64,000 nt of DNA from Klenkia terrae. GTDB taxonomy: Bacteria; Actinomycetota; Actinomycetes; Mycobacteriales; Geodermatophilaceae. The notes beneath the pieces were generated by a model that was not told the DNA's origin, searched no databases, and saw only the letters and a program-made list of their open reading frames with translations. The stretch lies in the NCBI RefSeq assembly GCF_900491935.1, contig NZ_UEXK01000004.1, positions 783,047-847,046 on the forward strand. The letters run 5' to 3'. Position 1 is the first letter of the stretch. Each line of letters begins with the position of its first letter. Shown in pieces: positions 39,446 to 47,971 of the stretch. A program made the translations under genes and the position numbers.

Positions 39446-39530
39446 TCGATCAGGGGGGGTGCACGGAAGTCCGTCCTCCTGCACCAGATCTGGTGCAGGA
39501 GGACGGACGTCGCGGCACTCCCCTGATCGA
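39446..39530. terminator. Nested palindrome between convergent genes
   Basis: The core, 39469-39508, is a perfect 40-bp palindrome with 20-nt arms and no loop. Outer arms TCGATCAGGGG (39446-39456) and CCCCTGATCGA (39520-39530) enclose it. It lies between the ABC ATPase (plus) and roadblock (minus) gene ends and is a good candidate for a two-way terminator. Confidence 0.8.
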
Positions 39531-39552
39531 CGCTGCGCCAGGGGGCGGCGGG

Positions 39553-39921
39553 TCAGACGCTGACGGTGCCGGCGACCGAGCGGAGCTTGTGGCGGGCCAG
39601 GGCCAGGTTCGCCGTGCTGCGGTTGAGCACCAGGTAGATGAGCAGCCCGGTGTTGCCGGAGCCCTTGAGCACGTTGATCAGGTGGTACTGGCCCTTGAGC
39701 GTGATGAGGATGTCCTCGATCTCGTCGTCCAGCTCGAGGTCGTTGATCGTGCGGAGCTTGGCCCGCACGACGTTGGAGTTGCCGGCCGCGGCGACGTTGA
39801 GGTCGAAGCCGGGGCTGCCGCCGGCCGCGAGGGCCATGCCGCTGTCGATGTCGACGATCGCGGCACCGTTGGCACCCTCGATCTCCAGCAGTGAGGCGAT
39901 GACGCTGTCGAGCTGAGCCAT
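39553..39921 (-). CDS. Roadblock/LC7-domain protein
   Basis: 122 residues from ATG 39921, which has AGGAG 8 nt upstream. The fold is a single roadblock/LC7 domain: LDSVIASLLEIEGANGAAIV, ALAAGGSPGFDLNVAAAGN, LITLKGQYHLINVLKGSGN and TGLLIYLVLNRSTANLALAR. In actinobacteria such proteins often partner small GTPases of the MglA/CvnD type, but none is encoded here. The frame stays open upstream to an ATG at 40164, which would add 81 Pro-rich residues; that start has a poorly spaced ribosome-binding site. Confidence 0.85.
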   Translation of the reverse strand: MAQLDSVIASLLEIEGANGAAIVDIDSGMALAAGGSPGFDLNVAAAGNSNVVRAKLRTINDLELDDEIEDILITLKGQYHLINVLKGSGNTGLLIYLVLNRSTANLALARHKLRSVAGTVSV

Positions 39922-40335
39922 GGGTGGAACTCCTGTCGTGTCTGCGGGGGGTGGTGCGGTCGTGTCACCGCCGTGCGGTGGTGCACCGCGGGGGGCGGCC
40001 GGGGATGCGCTCCTCGGCGTCGGGACGGCGTCCTGCGGTGCCGGTCTCTCCTCCGGCTCCGGGCCCAGGGCCGTGTCGCCCGGTGGGGGGCGGACCACGC
40101 GCTCGGGCTCCGCGGGTGCCGACAGCAGGCGCTGCCACCACGAGGACCACCTTCCGGATGCCATTCCTTCGCCGTTTCGTCGCGGACCCCGTGCCCCCAG
40201 CCAACCTCACCCTCAGCAGCCGGGCAACCCGGCTCCGTCACTGCAGCTCAGCCGTCCGCCAGGCCCCCCGCCCGGCCGCCGGGCACCCACCGGATACCTT
40301 CCGCGGTCGACACCCCGTGCCTGCCGGAGGACCCC
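39922..40335. other. Upstream region between divergent roadblock and bioY genes
   Basis: The minus strand holds an open in-frame extension of the roadblock gene up to 40164, Pro/Ala-rich with a Trp-rich start (SGRWSSWWQRLL). The plus strand near 40250-40335 should hold the bioY promoter, but I see no clear -10/-35 pair or biotin-repressor palindrome. GGAGG at 40327-40331 is the bioY ribosome-binding site. Confidence 0.4.
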
Positions 40336-40902
40336 ATGAAGACCCGCGACCTGGCCTACGTCGCCCTGTTCGCCGCCCTCACCGCGGCGCTCGGGCTGCT
40401 GCCGGCGATCCCGGTGGCCGCGCTCCCCGTCCCCATCACCGCCCAGACGCTCGGCGTGATGCTGGCCGGGGCCGTGCTGGGCGCCAAGCGCGGGTTCCTG
40501 GCCCTGCTGCTGTTCCTGGTGCTGGTCGCCGTCGGGCTGCCGGTGCTGTCGGGCGGGCGCGGCGGGCTGTCGGTCTTCGTCGGCCCCAGCGCCGGGTTCC
40601 TCTACTCGTGGCCGGTCGCGGCCTTCGTCACCGGCCTGCTGGTCGAGCTGCTCTGGCGACGGCTGAACGTGGCCACCGCCCTGCTGGCCACGGTGGTCGG
40701 GGGCATCGGGGTGGTCTACGCGATCGGCATCCCGTTCATCAGCCTGTACGCCGACACCTCGCTGGCCGCGGCGGCCACCGGCAGCCTGGTGTTCGTGCCC
40801 GGCGACCTGGTGAAGGCCGTGGTCGCGGCGGTGCTCGCGGTGGCCGTGCGGCGCGCCTACCCGGTGATCGAGCGGCCCCGGCGGGCAGCCGCGACCCCGT
40901 GA
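40336..40902 (+). CDS. bioY: Biotin transporter substrate-binding subunit BioY
   Basis: 188-residue ECF-transporter S component that binds biotin in the membrane. Six helices; family segments include AALGLLPAIPVAALPVPITA, QTLGVMLAGAVLGAKRGFLA, GGRGGLSVFVGPSAGFLYSW and FVPGDLVKAVVAAVLAVAV. The ATG has GGAGG 5 nt upstream. It is followed by the ATPase and T component with 4-nt overlaps, giving a complete BioYMN set. Confidence 0.95.
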   Translation: MKTRDLAYVALFAALTAALGLLPAIPVAALPVPITAQTLGVMLAGAVLGAKRGFLALLLFLVLVAVGLPVLSGGRGGLSVFVGPSAGFLYSWPVAAFVTGLLVELLWRRLNVATALLATVVGGIGVVYAIGIPFISLYADTSLAAAATGSLVFVPGDLVKAVVAAVLAVAVRRAYPVIERPRRAAATP

Positions 40903-41633
40903 GGCTGCGGCGCGGGCCCGCTGCCGCGGCCGCGGTGGCCGACCCGTCCCGCGGCATCGAGCTCCAGGGGGTCGGCCACACCTACGGCGAGCGGACCGTG
41001 CTCACCGGCCTGGACCTGCGGCTCACCGAGCAGCGGATCGGGGTGGTGGGGACCAACGGGTCGGGCAAGTCGACGTTCGCCCGGCTGCTCAACGGCCTGG
41101 TCGTCCCCGCCGTCGGCAGCGTGCTGGTCGACGGGCTGGACACCGCGACCGCGGCCCGCGAGGTGCGCCGGCGGGTCGGCTTCGTCTTCCAGGACCCCGA
41201 CGCCCAGATCGTGCACCCCACGGTCGCCGAGGACGTCGGGTACGGGCTGGAGAACCAGGGCGTGCCCGCGGCCGAGCGCGCCGAGCGGGTGGCCGAGGTG
41301 CTGGACCGCTACGGGCTGGCCGGGCACGCCGACCACCCGGCCCACCTGCTGTCCGGCGGGCAGAAGCAGCTGCTGGCGATCGCCGGCGTGCTGGTCATGC
41401 GGCCGGCCCGGATCGTATTCGACGAGCCGACCACGCTGCTGGACCTGGTGAACACCCGCCGGATCGCCCGGCTGGTCGAGGGCCTGGAGCAGGCGGTCGT
41501 CGTGGTCACCCACGACCTGGCCCTGCTGGACGGGTTCGACCGCGTCCTCGTCGTCGACGGCGGTCGGGTGGTCGCCGACGACCGGCCCGCACCGGCGGTG
41601 GCGGCCTACCGCGCGCTGGTGGCCGACCGGTGA
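40899..41633 (+). CDS. bioM: Biotin ECF transporter ATPase (BioM/EcfA type)
   Basis: 244 residues from the GTG overlapping the bioY stop. Walker A GTNGSGKST, Q-loop VGFVFQDPDAQIVHPTV, signature LLSGGQKQLLAIAG, Walker B IVFDEPTTLLDL and switch His in VVTHDLALL are intact. The Q-loop QDPDAQIVHPTVAEDV form is typical of ECF-transporter ATPases (CbiO-like). It energises biotin import with BioN and BioY. Confidence 0.94.
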   Translation: MRLRRGPAAAAAVADPSRGIELQGVGHTYGERTVLTGLDLRLTEQRIGVVGTNGSGKSTFARLLNGLVVPAVGSVLVDGLDTATAAREVRRRVGFVFQDPDAQIVHPTVAEDVGYGLENQGVPAAERAERVAEVLDRYGLAGHADHPAHLLSGGQKQLLAIAGVLVMRPARIVFDEPTTLLDLVNTRRIARLVEGLEQAVVVVTHDLALLDGFDRVLVVDGGRVVADDRPAPAVAAYRALVADR

Positions 41634-42247
41634 CGCTGGCCCTCTACGTCCCCGGCCCGAGCCCGGTGCACCGGACGCCGGCCGGGGTCAAGCTGCTGGC
41701 GCTGCTGGTGCTGGGCGTCGTGGTCTTCGTCGTCCCCACCCTGCCGGTGGCGGCAGGGGTGCTCGTGGGCGTCGTCCTCGTCGGGCTGGTGGTGGCCCGC
41801 CTGCCGGGACGGCTGCTGGTCCGCCAGGTGCGGGTGGTCGCGGTCTGGGCGGTGGCCATCCTGGTCTTCCACGCCCTGGCGACCGACCTGCTCACCGGGC
41901 TGACCACCGCCGTCCGGCTGGTGGCCCTGGTGCTGGCGGCCGCGGTGGTCACCGCGACCACCCGGGTGACCGCGCTGGTCGCCGTGGTCGAGCGGCTGTG
42001 CGCCCCGCTGCGGCTGGTCGGCGTCCGGCCGGCGCGGATCGGGCTGGCCGTGGCGATGGCGCTGCGGTTCGTCCCGCTGGTGGCCGAGCGGGCCGACCGG
42101 ATCCGGGAGGCGCAGGCCGCCCGCGGCGGTCGGGTGCGCGGGCCCCGGGCGCTGGTCCTGCTGGTGGTGCCGCTGCTGGTCTCGGTGCTGCAGCTGGCGC
42201 ACACCGTCGGCGAGGCCCTGGACGCCCGCGGCGCCGACACCGCCTGA
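41630..42247 (+). CDS. bioN: Biotin ECF transporter transmembrane subunit (BioN/EcfT type)
   Basis: 205-residue membrane protein of the CbiQ/EcfT family that links ATPase to S component. Several helices in the N-terminal two thirds, then a coupling-helix pair with the Ala-Arg motifs RIREAQAARGGRVRG and GEALDARG (ARG motifs), the hallmark of EcfT. GTG start overlaps the bioM stop. The stop lies 2 nt from the convergent thiolase gene end. Confidence 0.92.
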   Translation: MTLALYVPGPSPVHRTPAGVKLLALLVLGVVVFVVPTLPVAAGVLVGVVLVGLVVARLPGRLLVRQVRVVAVWAVAILVFHALATDLLTGLTTAVRLVALVLAAAVVTATTRVTALVAVVERLCAPLRLVGVRPARIGLAVAMALRFVPLVAERADRIREAQAARGGRVRGPRALVLLVVPLLVSVLQLAHTVGEALDARGADTA

Positions 42248-42249
42248 GC

Positions 42250-43332
42250 TCAGCGCACCGCCTCCACGACCACGGCCACGCCCTGGCCGCCCCCGGCCGC
42301 GACGGCGGCCAGCCCGTACCGCCCTCCCCCGGCCCGGACCAGCTGGCTGAACAACCGGACGACGAGGACGGCGCCGGACGCTCCCCACGGGTGCCCCAGC
42401 GCGATCGCACCGCCCTGCGGGCAGACCCGGGCGGGGTCCAGGTCCAGCAGCGCGCAGCAGGCCAGCACCTGGCCGGCGAAGGCCTCGTTGAGCTCGACGA
42501 CGTCCAGGTCGGCCAGCCCGAGGCCAGCCCGGTCCAGCGCCGTCGCGACGGCGGGCACCAGCGAGGCGCCGGGCAGCGCGGGGTCCGCGCCGGCGGTCGC
42601 GGTGGCCAGCACCCGCAGCCCGGGGACGCCGAGCCGGGCGTGGGTGTCCCCGTCGACCAGGCCGACCACCGCCGCGCCGTCGTTGACCCCGCAGGAGTTG
42701 CCGGCGGTGCCGGTGCCGCCCCAGGCCGGGCGCAGCCGCGCCAGCCGCTGCTCGGTGAGCCCGGGGCGCGGTCGGTCGTCGCGGACCACGCCGCGGACCG
42801 GTACGACCTCGGCGTCGAAGGCCCCGGCCTGCTGCGCCGCGTGGGCCCGGGCGTGGGAGCGCGCGGCGTAGGCGTCCTGCTGCGCCCGGGTGATGCCGTG
42901 CCGGAGGGCCAGCGCATCGGCGGCCGGACCCATGTCGGGGTCGCCGAGCTCGGCGGGGGCGAAGGCGGCCCGACCCGGCCGCGGCGAGGTGGACGCCGAC
43001 TCGACCCCGCCGGCCAGCACCAGCCCGGGCTCGGTGGCGAGCAGGCGAGCACCCAGGACTACGGCGGCCAGCCCGCTGGCGCACTGCCGGTCCACGGTCA
43101 GCGCGGGCACCCCGACCGGCAGCCCGGCGGTCAGCGCGGCGACCCGGGCGAGGTCGCCGCCGGGTCCGGTGCAGTTGCCCAGCAGCACCTCCTGCGGCGG
43201 CTGCGGGACCGCTGCCGCGACCGCGGCCAGCACGGGCGCGGCCAGGTCGGCGGCCGGCACGTCGGCGAACGACCGCCCGGCGGTGCCGATCGCGCTCCGC
43301 AGCGCAGCGACGACGACGGGTTCGCCGCTCAC
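42250..43332 (-). CDS. Thiolase (acetyl-CoA acyltransferase family), second catalytic Cys missing
   Basis: 360-residue thiolase. The acylated Cys is present (TVDRQCASGLAAVVL, near residue 86), as are GNSCGVNDGAAVV, the NEAFAGQ motif and GGAIALGHPWGASGA with its His. The C-terminal loop, usually CIGGGQG with a second catalytic Cys, reads AVAAGGGQG, so that Cys is Ala. The protein is also shorter than typical 390-400-residue thiolases, mainly in the loop domain. Activity may be altered or lost. It follows a CoA-ligase and thioesterase on the same strand. Confidence 0.88.
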   Translation of the reverse strand: MSGEPVVVAALRSAIGTAGRSFADVPAADLAAPVLAAVAAAVPQPPQEVLLGNCTGPGGDLARVAALTAGLPVGVPALTVDRQCASGLAAVVLGARLLATEPGLVLAGGVESASTSPRPGRAAFAPAELGDPDMGPAADALALRHGITRAQQDAYAARSHARAHAAQQAGAFDAEVVPVRGVVRDDRPRPGLTEQRLARLRPAWGGTGTAGNSCGVNDGAAVVGLVDGDTHARLGVPGLRVLATATAGADPALPGASLVPAVATALDRAGLGLADLDVVELNEAFAGQVLACCALLDLDPARVCPQGGAIALGHPWGASGAVLVVRLFSQLVRAGGGRYGLAAVAAGGGQGVAVVVEAVR

Positions 43333-43347
43333 GGCCGCCCGCCACGG

Positions 43348-43471
43348 GCGTCGATCGACGCTGGTCGACCACTCGAGGTGGGATCTGGTCGGCTGCCGTC
43401 GATCGACGCCCCGGCGGGCGTCAGGTGACGGCTGGGACCCGTTCGGGGCCCGGAGTGGGTCCTGGGCGTCA
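43348..43471. repeat. Palindromes between CoA-ligase and thiolase genes
   Basis: GCGTCGATCGACGC (43348-43361) is a perfect palindrome and its 12-bp core recurs at 43397-43408. Closer to the ligase stop, TGACG...GGGACCC (43426-43440) can pair imperfectly with GGGTCC...CGTCA (43457-43471), a possible terminator. The paired GATCGAC elements just upstream of the thiolase start might instead be operator sites. Confidence 0.5.
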
Positions 43472-44479
43472 TGCGACGGCTGCCGGCAGGTGGGCGAGGT
43501 GGCCGGCCGTAGCGAGCTCGGCCACGGCGGCGCGGTCGACCTTGCCGGCGGAAGTCAGCGGCCACCGCTCGAGGTGCAGCCACAGGCGGGGGCGCTGCGC
43601 GGCGGTGAGCTCGGACGCGCCGGCCCGGGCGGCGGCCAGGGCGACCGGGTCCGTCCCGACCGCGGCCACCAGCTGGCCGAGCCGGGGGTGCGGCACCCCG
43701 ACCACCACCACGTCGCCGCTGCCGGCCCGGCGCAGCGCCTGCTCGACCTCGGCCACCAGCACGGTCGCGCCGGCCGTGGTGACCGCGTCCGTGCCGCGCC
43801 CGGCGACCAGCAGGACGCCGTCCGCGGTCAGCGTCCCGCGGTCGCCCACGGTGGCCCAGCCGTCCGGTGCGGTGCGCAGCGGCCCGTCCTGGCCGGCGGC
43901 GTACCCGGTCGACGCGTAGGGCGACCGGGCCCACACGACGCCGTCGCGGAGCGCCAGCTCGACGCCCGGGAAGGCGCGCAGGTCGTCCTCGGCGGTGCCC
44001 CAGGCGAGGAAGGACAGCTCGGCGGCCCCGTAGTAGTGCGCCGTCCGGGCCCCGGCGGCGACCGCGCGGTCGGCCAGCGCCCGGGGCAGCCGGTCGCCGG
44101 CCACCACCAGGTGCACCCCCGCCAGCGGCGTGCCGTCGGCGAGTGCGCCGGCCAGGGCAGCAGGGGTGAGGACGGCGTGGCCGGCGCCGTCGGGCCGGTC
44201 CAGCACCTCGGCACCGACCGACCGGGCGTGGACGGCGGCGAACAGGTTCATCGAGGCGTGCAGCGGACCGGGCAGCCACAGCCGGGACCCGGCGTCCAGC
44301 CCGGTCAGCGCGGTGACCGCCGGGAAGGAGCCGACCCAGGACGCGGTGCTGCGCACGACCAGGCGGGGACTCGAGGTCGTGCCCGAGGTGCGGACGGCGA
44401 TCGGCGTCCCCGCGGTGTGCGCGGTCAGCACCGCACCGACCGGGTCGGGAGCCCCCAGCACGTCGACCGGGGAGGTCAT
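43469..44479 (-). CDS. Short AMP-binding acyl-CoA ligase (MenE-like)
   Basis: 336-residue adenylate-forming enzyme from ATG 44479. The P-loop-like motif is RTSGTTSSPRLVV, followed by AHYYGAAELS, the AMP-contact GDRGTLTADG and the hinge region VAGRGTDAVTTAGATVLV. The A10-type lysine is near the C-terminus (LTSAGKVDRAAV). The protein lacks the first 130-150 residues of standard ligases, like short MenE-type enzymes. Acyl substrate unknown. It overlaps the thioesterase gene by 4 nt and precedes the thiolase, suggesting a small acyl-CoA module. Confidence 0.85.
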   Translation of the reverse strand: MTSPVDVLGAPDPVGAVLTAHTAGTPIAVRTSGTTSSPRLVVRSTASWVGSFPAVTALTGLDAGSRLWLPGPLHASMNLFAAVHARSVGAEVLDRPDGAGHAVLTPAALAGALADGTPLAGVHLVVAGDRLPRALADRAVAAGARTAHYYGAAELSFLAWGTAEDDLRAFPGVELALRDGVVWARSPYASTGYAAGQDGPLRTAPDGWATVGDRGTLTADGVLLVAGRGTDAVTTAGATVLVAEVEQALRRAGSGDVVVVGVPHPRLGQLVAAVGTDPVALAAARAGASELTAAQRPRLWLHLERWPLTSAGKVDRAAVAELATAGHLAHLPAAVA

Positions 44480-44892
44480 CCCGCCGCCGGCTCGTCCAGC
44501 CACTGCTGCACCCAGATCTTCTCCTCGGCGGTGATCCGCCGGGGCCGGTTCAGCGCGAAGTCGAAGGGCACCAGGACGGTGCTGCCGGTGACGGCCAGCG
44601 TGCCGTGGTCGAAGAGCTCGTAGTGGCAGGTCAGGGATGCGGCCCGGACGGTGGAGAGCCAGATGTCGACGGTCAGCGGTGCGGCGTCGTAGACGACTGG
44701 CCGGCGGTACTGCACCTGGTGGGAGTGCACGACCAGGCCGCGGCGCATGCCGGTCTCGGCGTCGTGGGTGGGCTGGTCGAAGAACAGCGCCACGCGCGCG
44801 GTCTCGAAGTAGCCGAGGAACGCGACGTTGTTGACGTGCTGGTAGGCGTCCATGTCCGACCAGCGCATCGGGACCTGCACCGAGAACCTCAC
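44476..44892 (-). CDS. Hot-dog-fold acyl-CoA thioesterase (4HBT type)
   Basis: 138 residues from GTG 44892. The 4-hydroxybenzoyl-CoA thioesterase motif is clear: VPMRWSDMDAYQHVNNVAFL with catalytic Asp and following FETARVALF. Later segments (SHQVQYRRPVVYDAAPLTV, LVPFDFALNRPRRI) fit the hot-dog fold. It hydrolyses acyl- or aryl-CoA esters. It overlaps the CoA-ligase by 4 nt and is divergent from the phosphatase-like gene. Confidence 0.9.
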   Translation of the reverse strand: MRFSVQVPMRWSDMDAYQHVNNVAFLGYFETARVALFFDQPTHDAETGMRRGLVVHSHQVQYRRPVVYDAAPLTVDIWLSTVRAASLTCHYELFDHGTLAVTGSTVLVPFDFALNRPRRITAEEKIWVQQWLDEPAAG

Positions 44893-44922
44893 GAGGGGAC
44901 ACCCTGCCGTACGGCGGCGTCC

Positions 44923-44928
44923 TACGGT
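44923..44928 (+). promoter_or_regulatory. Leaderless-type -10 box for the phosphatase-like gene
   Basis: TACGGT fits TANNNT and is followed after 6 nt by GTG 44935, so the transcript probably begins at the start codon. Confidence 0.5.
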
Positions 44929-44934
44929 GAGGCG

Positions 44935-45342
44935 GTGACCTGGACGGCGGGCGACCCCGGTCTCGTGGAGCTGCCCTCGGGCCGGCGGGTGCGCGGTCGC
45001 GGGCTGCGCCAGGACCTGCCCGACCCGGACTTCGGCCTGGTGCTGCTGGGTCGGGACCGGCCGACGGCGTGGCCGCACCGCTGGGTGCCCTGGCCGGACT
45101 TCCGGCTGCCGCGCGGTGACCTGCGGGCGGCGCTGGACGAGCTGCTGGTGCGGGCCGGCACCGAGCGGGTGGAGCTGGCCTGCGGCGGGGGCAACGGCCG
45201 GACCGGGACGGCGCTGGCCTGCCTCGCCGTCCTGGACGGGGTGCCCGCCGCCGACGCGGTGGCCTGGGTGCGCACGCACTACCGGCGCCGGGCGGTGGAG
45301 ACACCCGCCCAGCGCCGCTTCGTCGCCGCCTGGCGCGCGTGA
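44935..45342 (+). CDS. Protein-tyrosine-phosphatase-like protein
   Basis: 135-residue protein with a CX5R phosphatase loop, ELACGGGNGRTGTALA (about residues 81-96; Cys83 and Arg89). The loop lacks the His that normally precedes the Cys. Upstream lies DFGLVLLGRDRP and WVPWPDFRLPRGD, the region that usually carries the general acid. It is shorter than standard phosphatases. Substrate unknown. Starts from a leaderless-type promoter; a nested palindrome follows the stop. Confidence 0.75.
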   Translation: MTWTAGDPGLVELPSGRRVRGRGLRQDLPDPDFGLVLLGRDRPTAWPHRWVPWPDFRLPRGDLRAALDELLVRAGTERVELACGGGNGRTGTALACLAVLDGVPAADAVAWVRTHYRRRAVETPAQRRFVAAWRA

Positions 45343-45347
45343 CGACG

Positions 45348-45417
45348 GCAGCGGGTCACCCCACCGTCATCGGGTCGCGTCGTGACGCGACCCGATGACC
45401 GCCGGGTGACCCGCTGC
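45348..45417. terminator. Nested palindrome between convergent genes
   Basis: Outer arms GCAGCGGGTCACCC (45348-45361) and GGGTGACCCGCTGC (45404-45417) enclose a second hairpin with 15-bp arms (45367-45381 and 45384-45398). It fills the gap between the phosphatase-like and ettA gene ends, so it probably terminates both. Confidence 0.8.
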
Positions 45418-45422
45418 AGCTG

Positions 45423-47093
<1,671 letters not shown>

Positions 47094-47241
47094 GGGAGCC
47101 TTCCGTCGGTTCGGGGATCGTGCTGGTCCGGATGGCGCGGGCGACCCACTGGTCGGCACGGCGCGCCGTCCCCCAGTCTCCCAGCCCCGGGCAACCCCGG
47201 TGGCGCCGGGACCGGGATCGCGCCCGGCCCCGGCACCCGCC

Positions 47242-47715
47242 TCAGAACGGGGCCGCGACCGCGTCGGCCAGCTCGCCGGTGCGGGCGTCGACCGTCTCGC
47301 CGTCCTCGGTGTGCACGTACCCCGGGTCCTCGACGGCCGGTGCGGTGTCGACGACGGTCCGCGGGGTGCGCTTGAAGACCGCGCTGCCGCGGCTCAGGTC
47401 GTGCCCCACCGCGGCCGCCTTGATCACCGGACGGCTGCGCTTGGCCCCGTCCACCTCGTACTCCGAGGTGGCGATCTTGCCGGTGACGACGACCGGGTCG
47501 CCCTTGACGACGCAGGACGAGATGCTCGCGCCCAGGGCGTTCCAGGCGTCGACGTCGACGTAGAAGGTGTCCCCGTCGACCCACTGGCCGGCGGCCGAGT
47601 CGAAGTAGCGGTCGGTGGCGGCCATCCGGAACTTGGTGACCTCACCGGACCCGGCGCGGCGGCGGACGGGTGAGTCGACGACGTTGCCGACGACGGTGAT
47701 CTGGCTCTGGCTCAT
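47242..47715 (-). CDS. ssb: Single-stranded DNA-binding protein (second-type SSB)
   Basis: 157-residue OB-fold protein: ITVVGNVVDSPVRRR, FRMAATDRYFDSAAGQWVDG, VDAWNALGASISSCVVKGDP and VVVTGKIATSEYEVDGAKR. The C-terminal tail (about residues 115-157) is acidic in places but ends AAPF, without the DDDIPF tip that recruits partners in the main SSB. It is therefore probably the accessory SSB found in many actinobacteria. It stands alone 148 nt upstream of ettA. Confidence 0.9.
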   Translation of the reverse strand: MSQSQITVVGNVVDSPVRRRAGSGEVTKFRMAATDRYFDSAAGQWVDGDTFYVDVDAWNALGASISSCVVKGDPVVVTGKIATSEYEVDGAKRSRPVIKAAAVGHDLSRGSAVFKRTPRTVVDTAPAVEDPGYVHTEDGETVDARTGELADAVAAPF

Positions 47716-47891
47716 GGTGTCCTCCGGGAGGTGTCACCGGCGACGGCCGCCGGCTGCCCACGACCCTGGGTCCGGACGGGCCTCCCTGGGCCGGACCCGA
47801 TCCATCTGTGGACGGGCACCCCGGATGTGGACGGCGGGGAGCACGTCGCGCCCGCACCGGCTACGGCGGATGGGATGATCGGCGCCGCCGA

Positions 47892-47967
47892 GCGCCCGTA
47901 GCTCAGCGGATAGAGCAGGGGCCTTCTAATCCCTTGGTCGCAGGTTCGATTCCTGCCGGGCGCACCA
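47892..47967 (+). tRNA. tRNA-Arg (anticodon UCU)
   Basis: Acceptor arms GCGCCCG (47892-47898) and CGGGCGC (47957-47963) pair perfectly, followed by A and an encoded CCA. D-arm GCTC...GAGC and T-arm GCAGG-TTCGATT-CCTGC are intact. The anticodon loop CTTCTAA gives UCU. The base pair closing the anticodon loop is a C-U mismatch, with G-C pairs below it. It reads toward the amidase gene end. Confidence 0.92.
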
Positions 47968-47971
47968 GAGC

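Noticed and set aside
47892..47967. tRNA-Arg considered as an integration site (att) for the catabolic region
   Set aside because: No integrase gene and no second copy of the tRNA 3' end was noticed in the window. The other edge may lie beyond 64 kb, so this stays open but unsupported.
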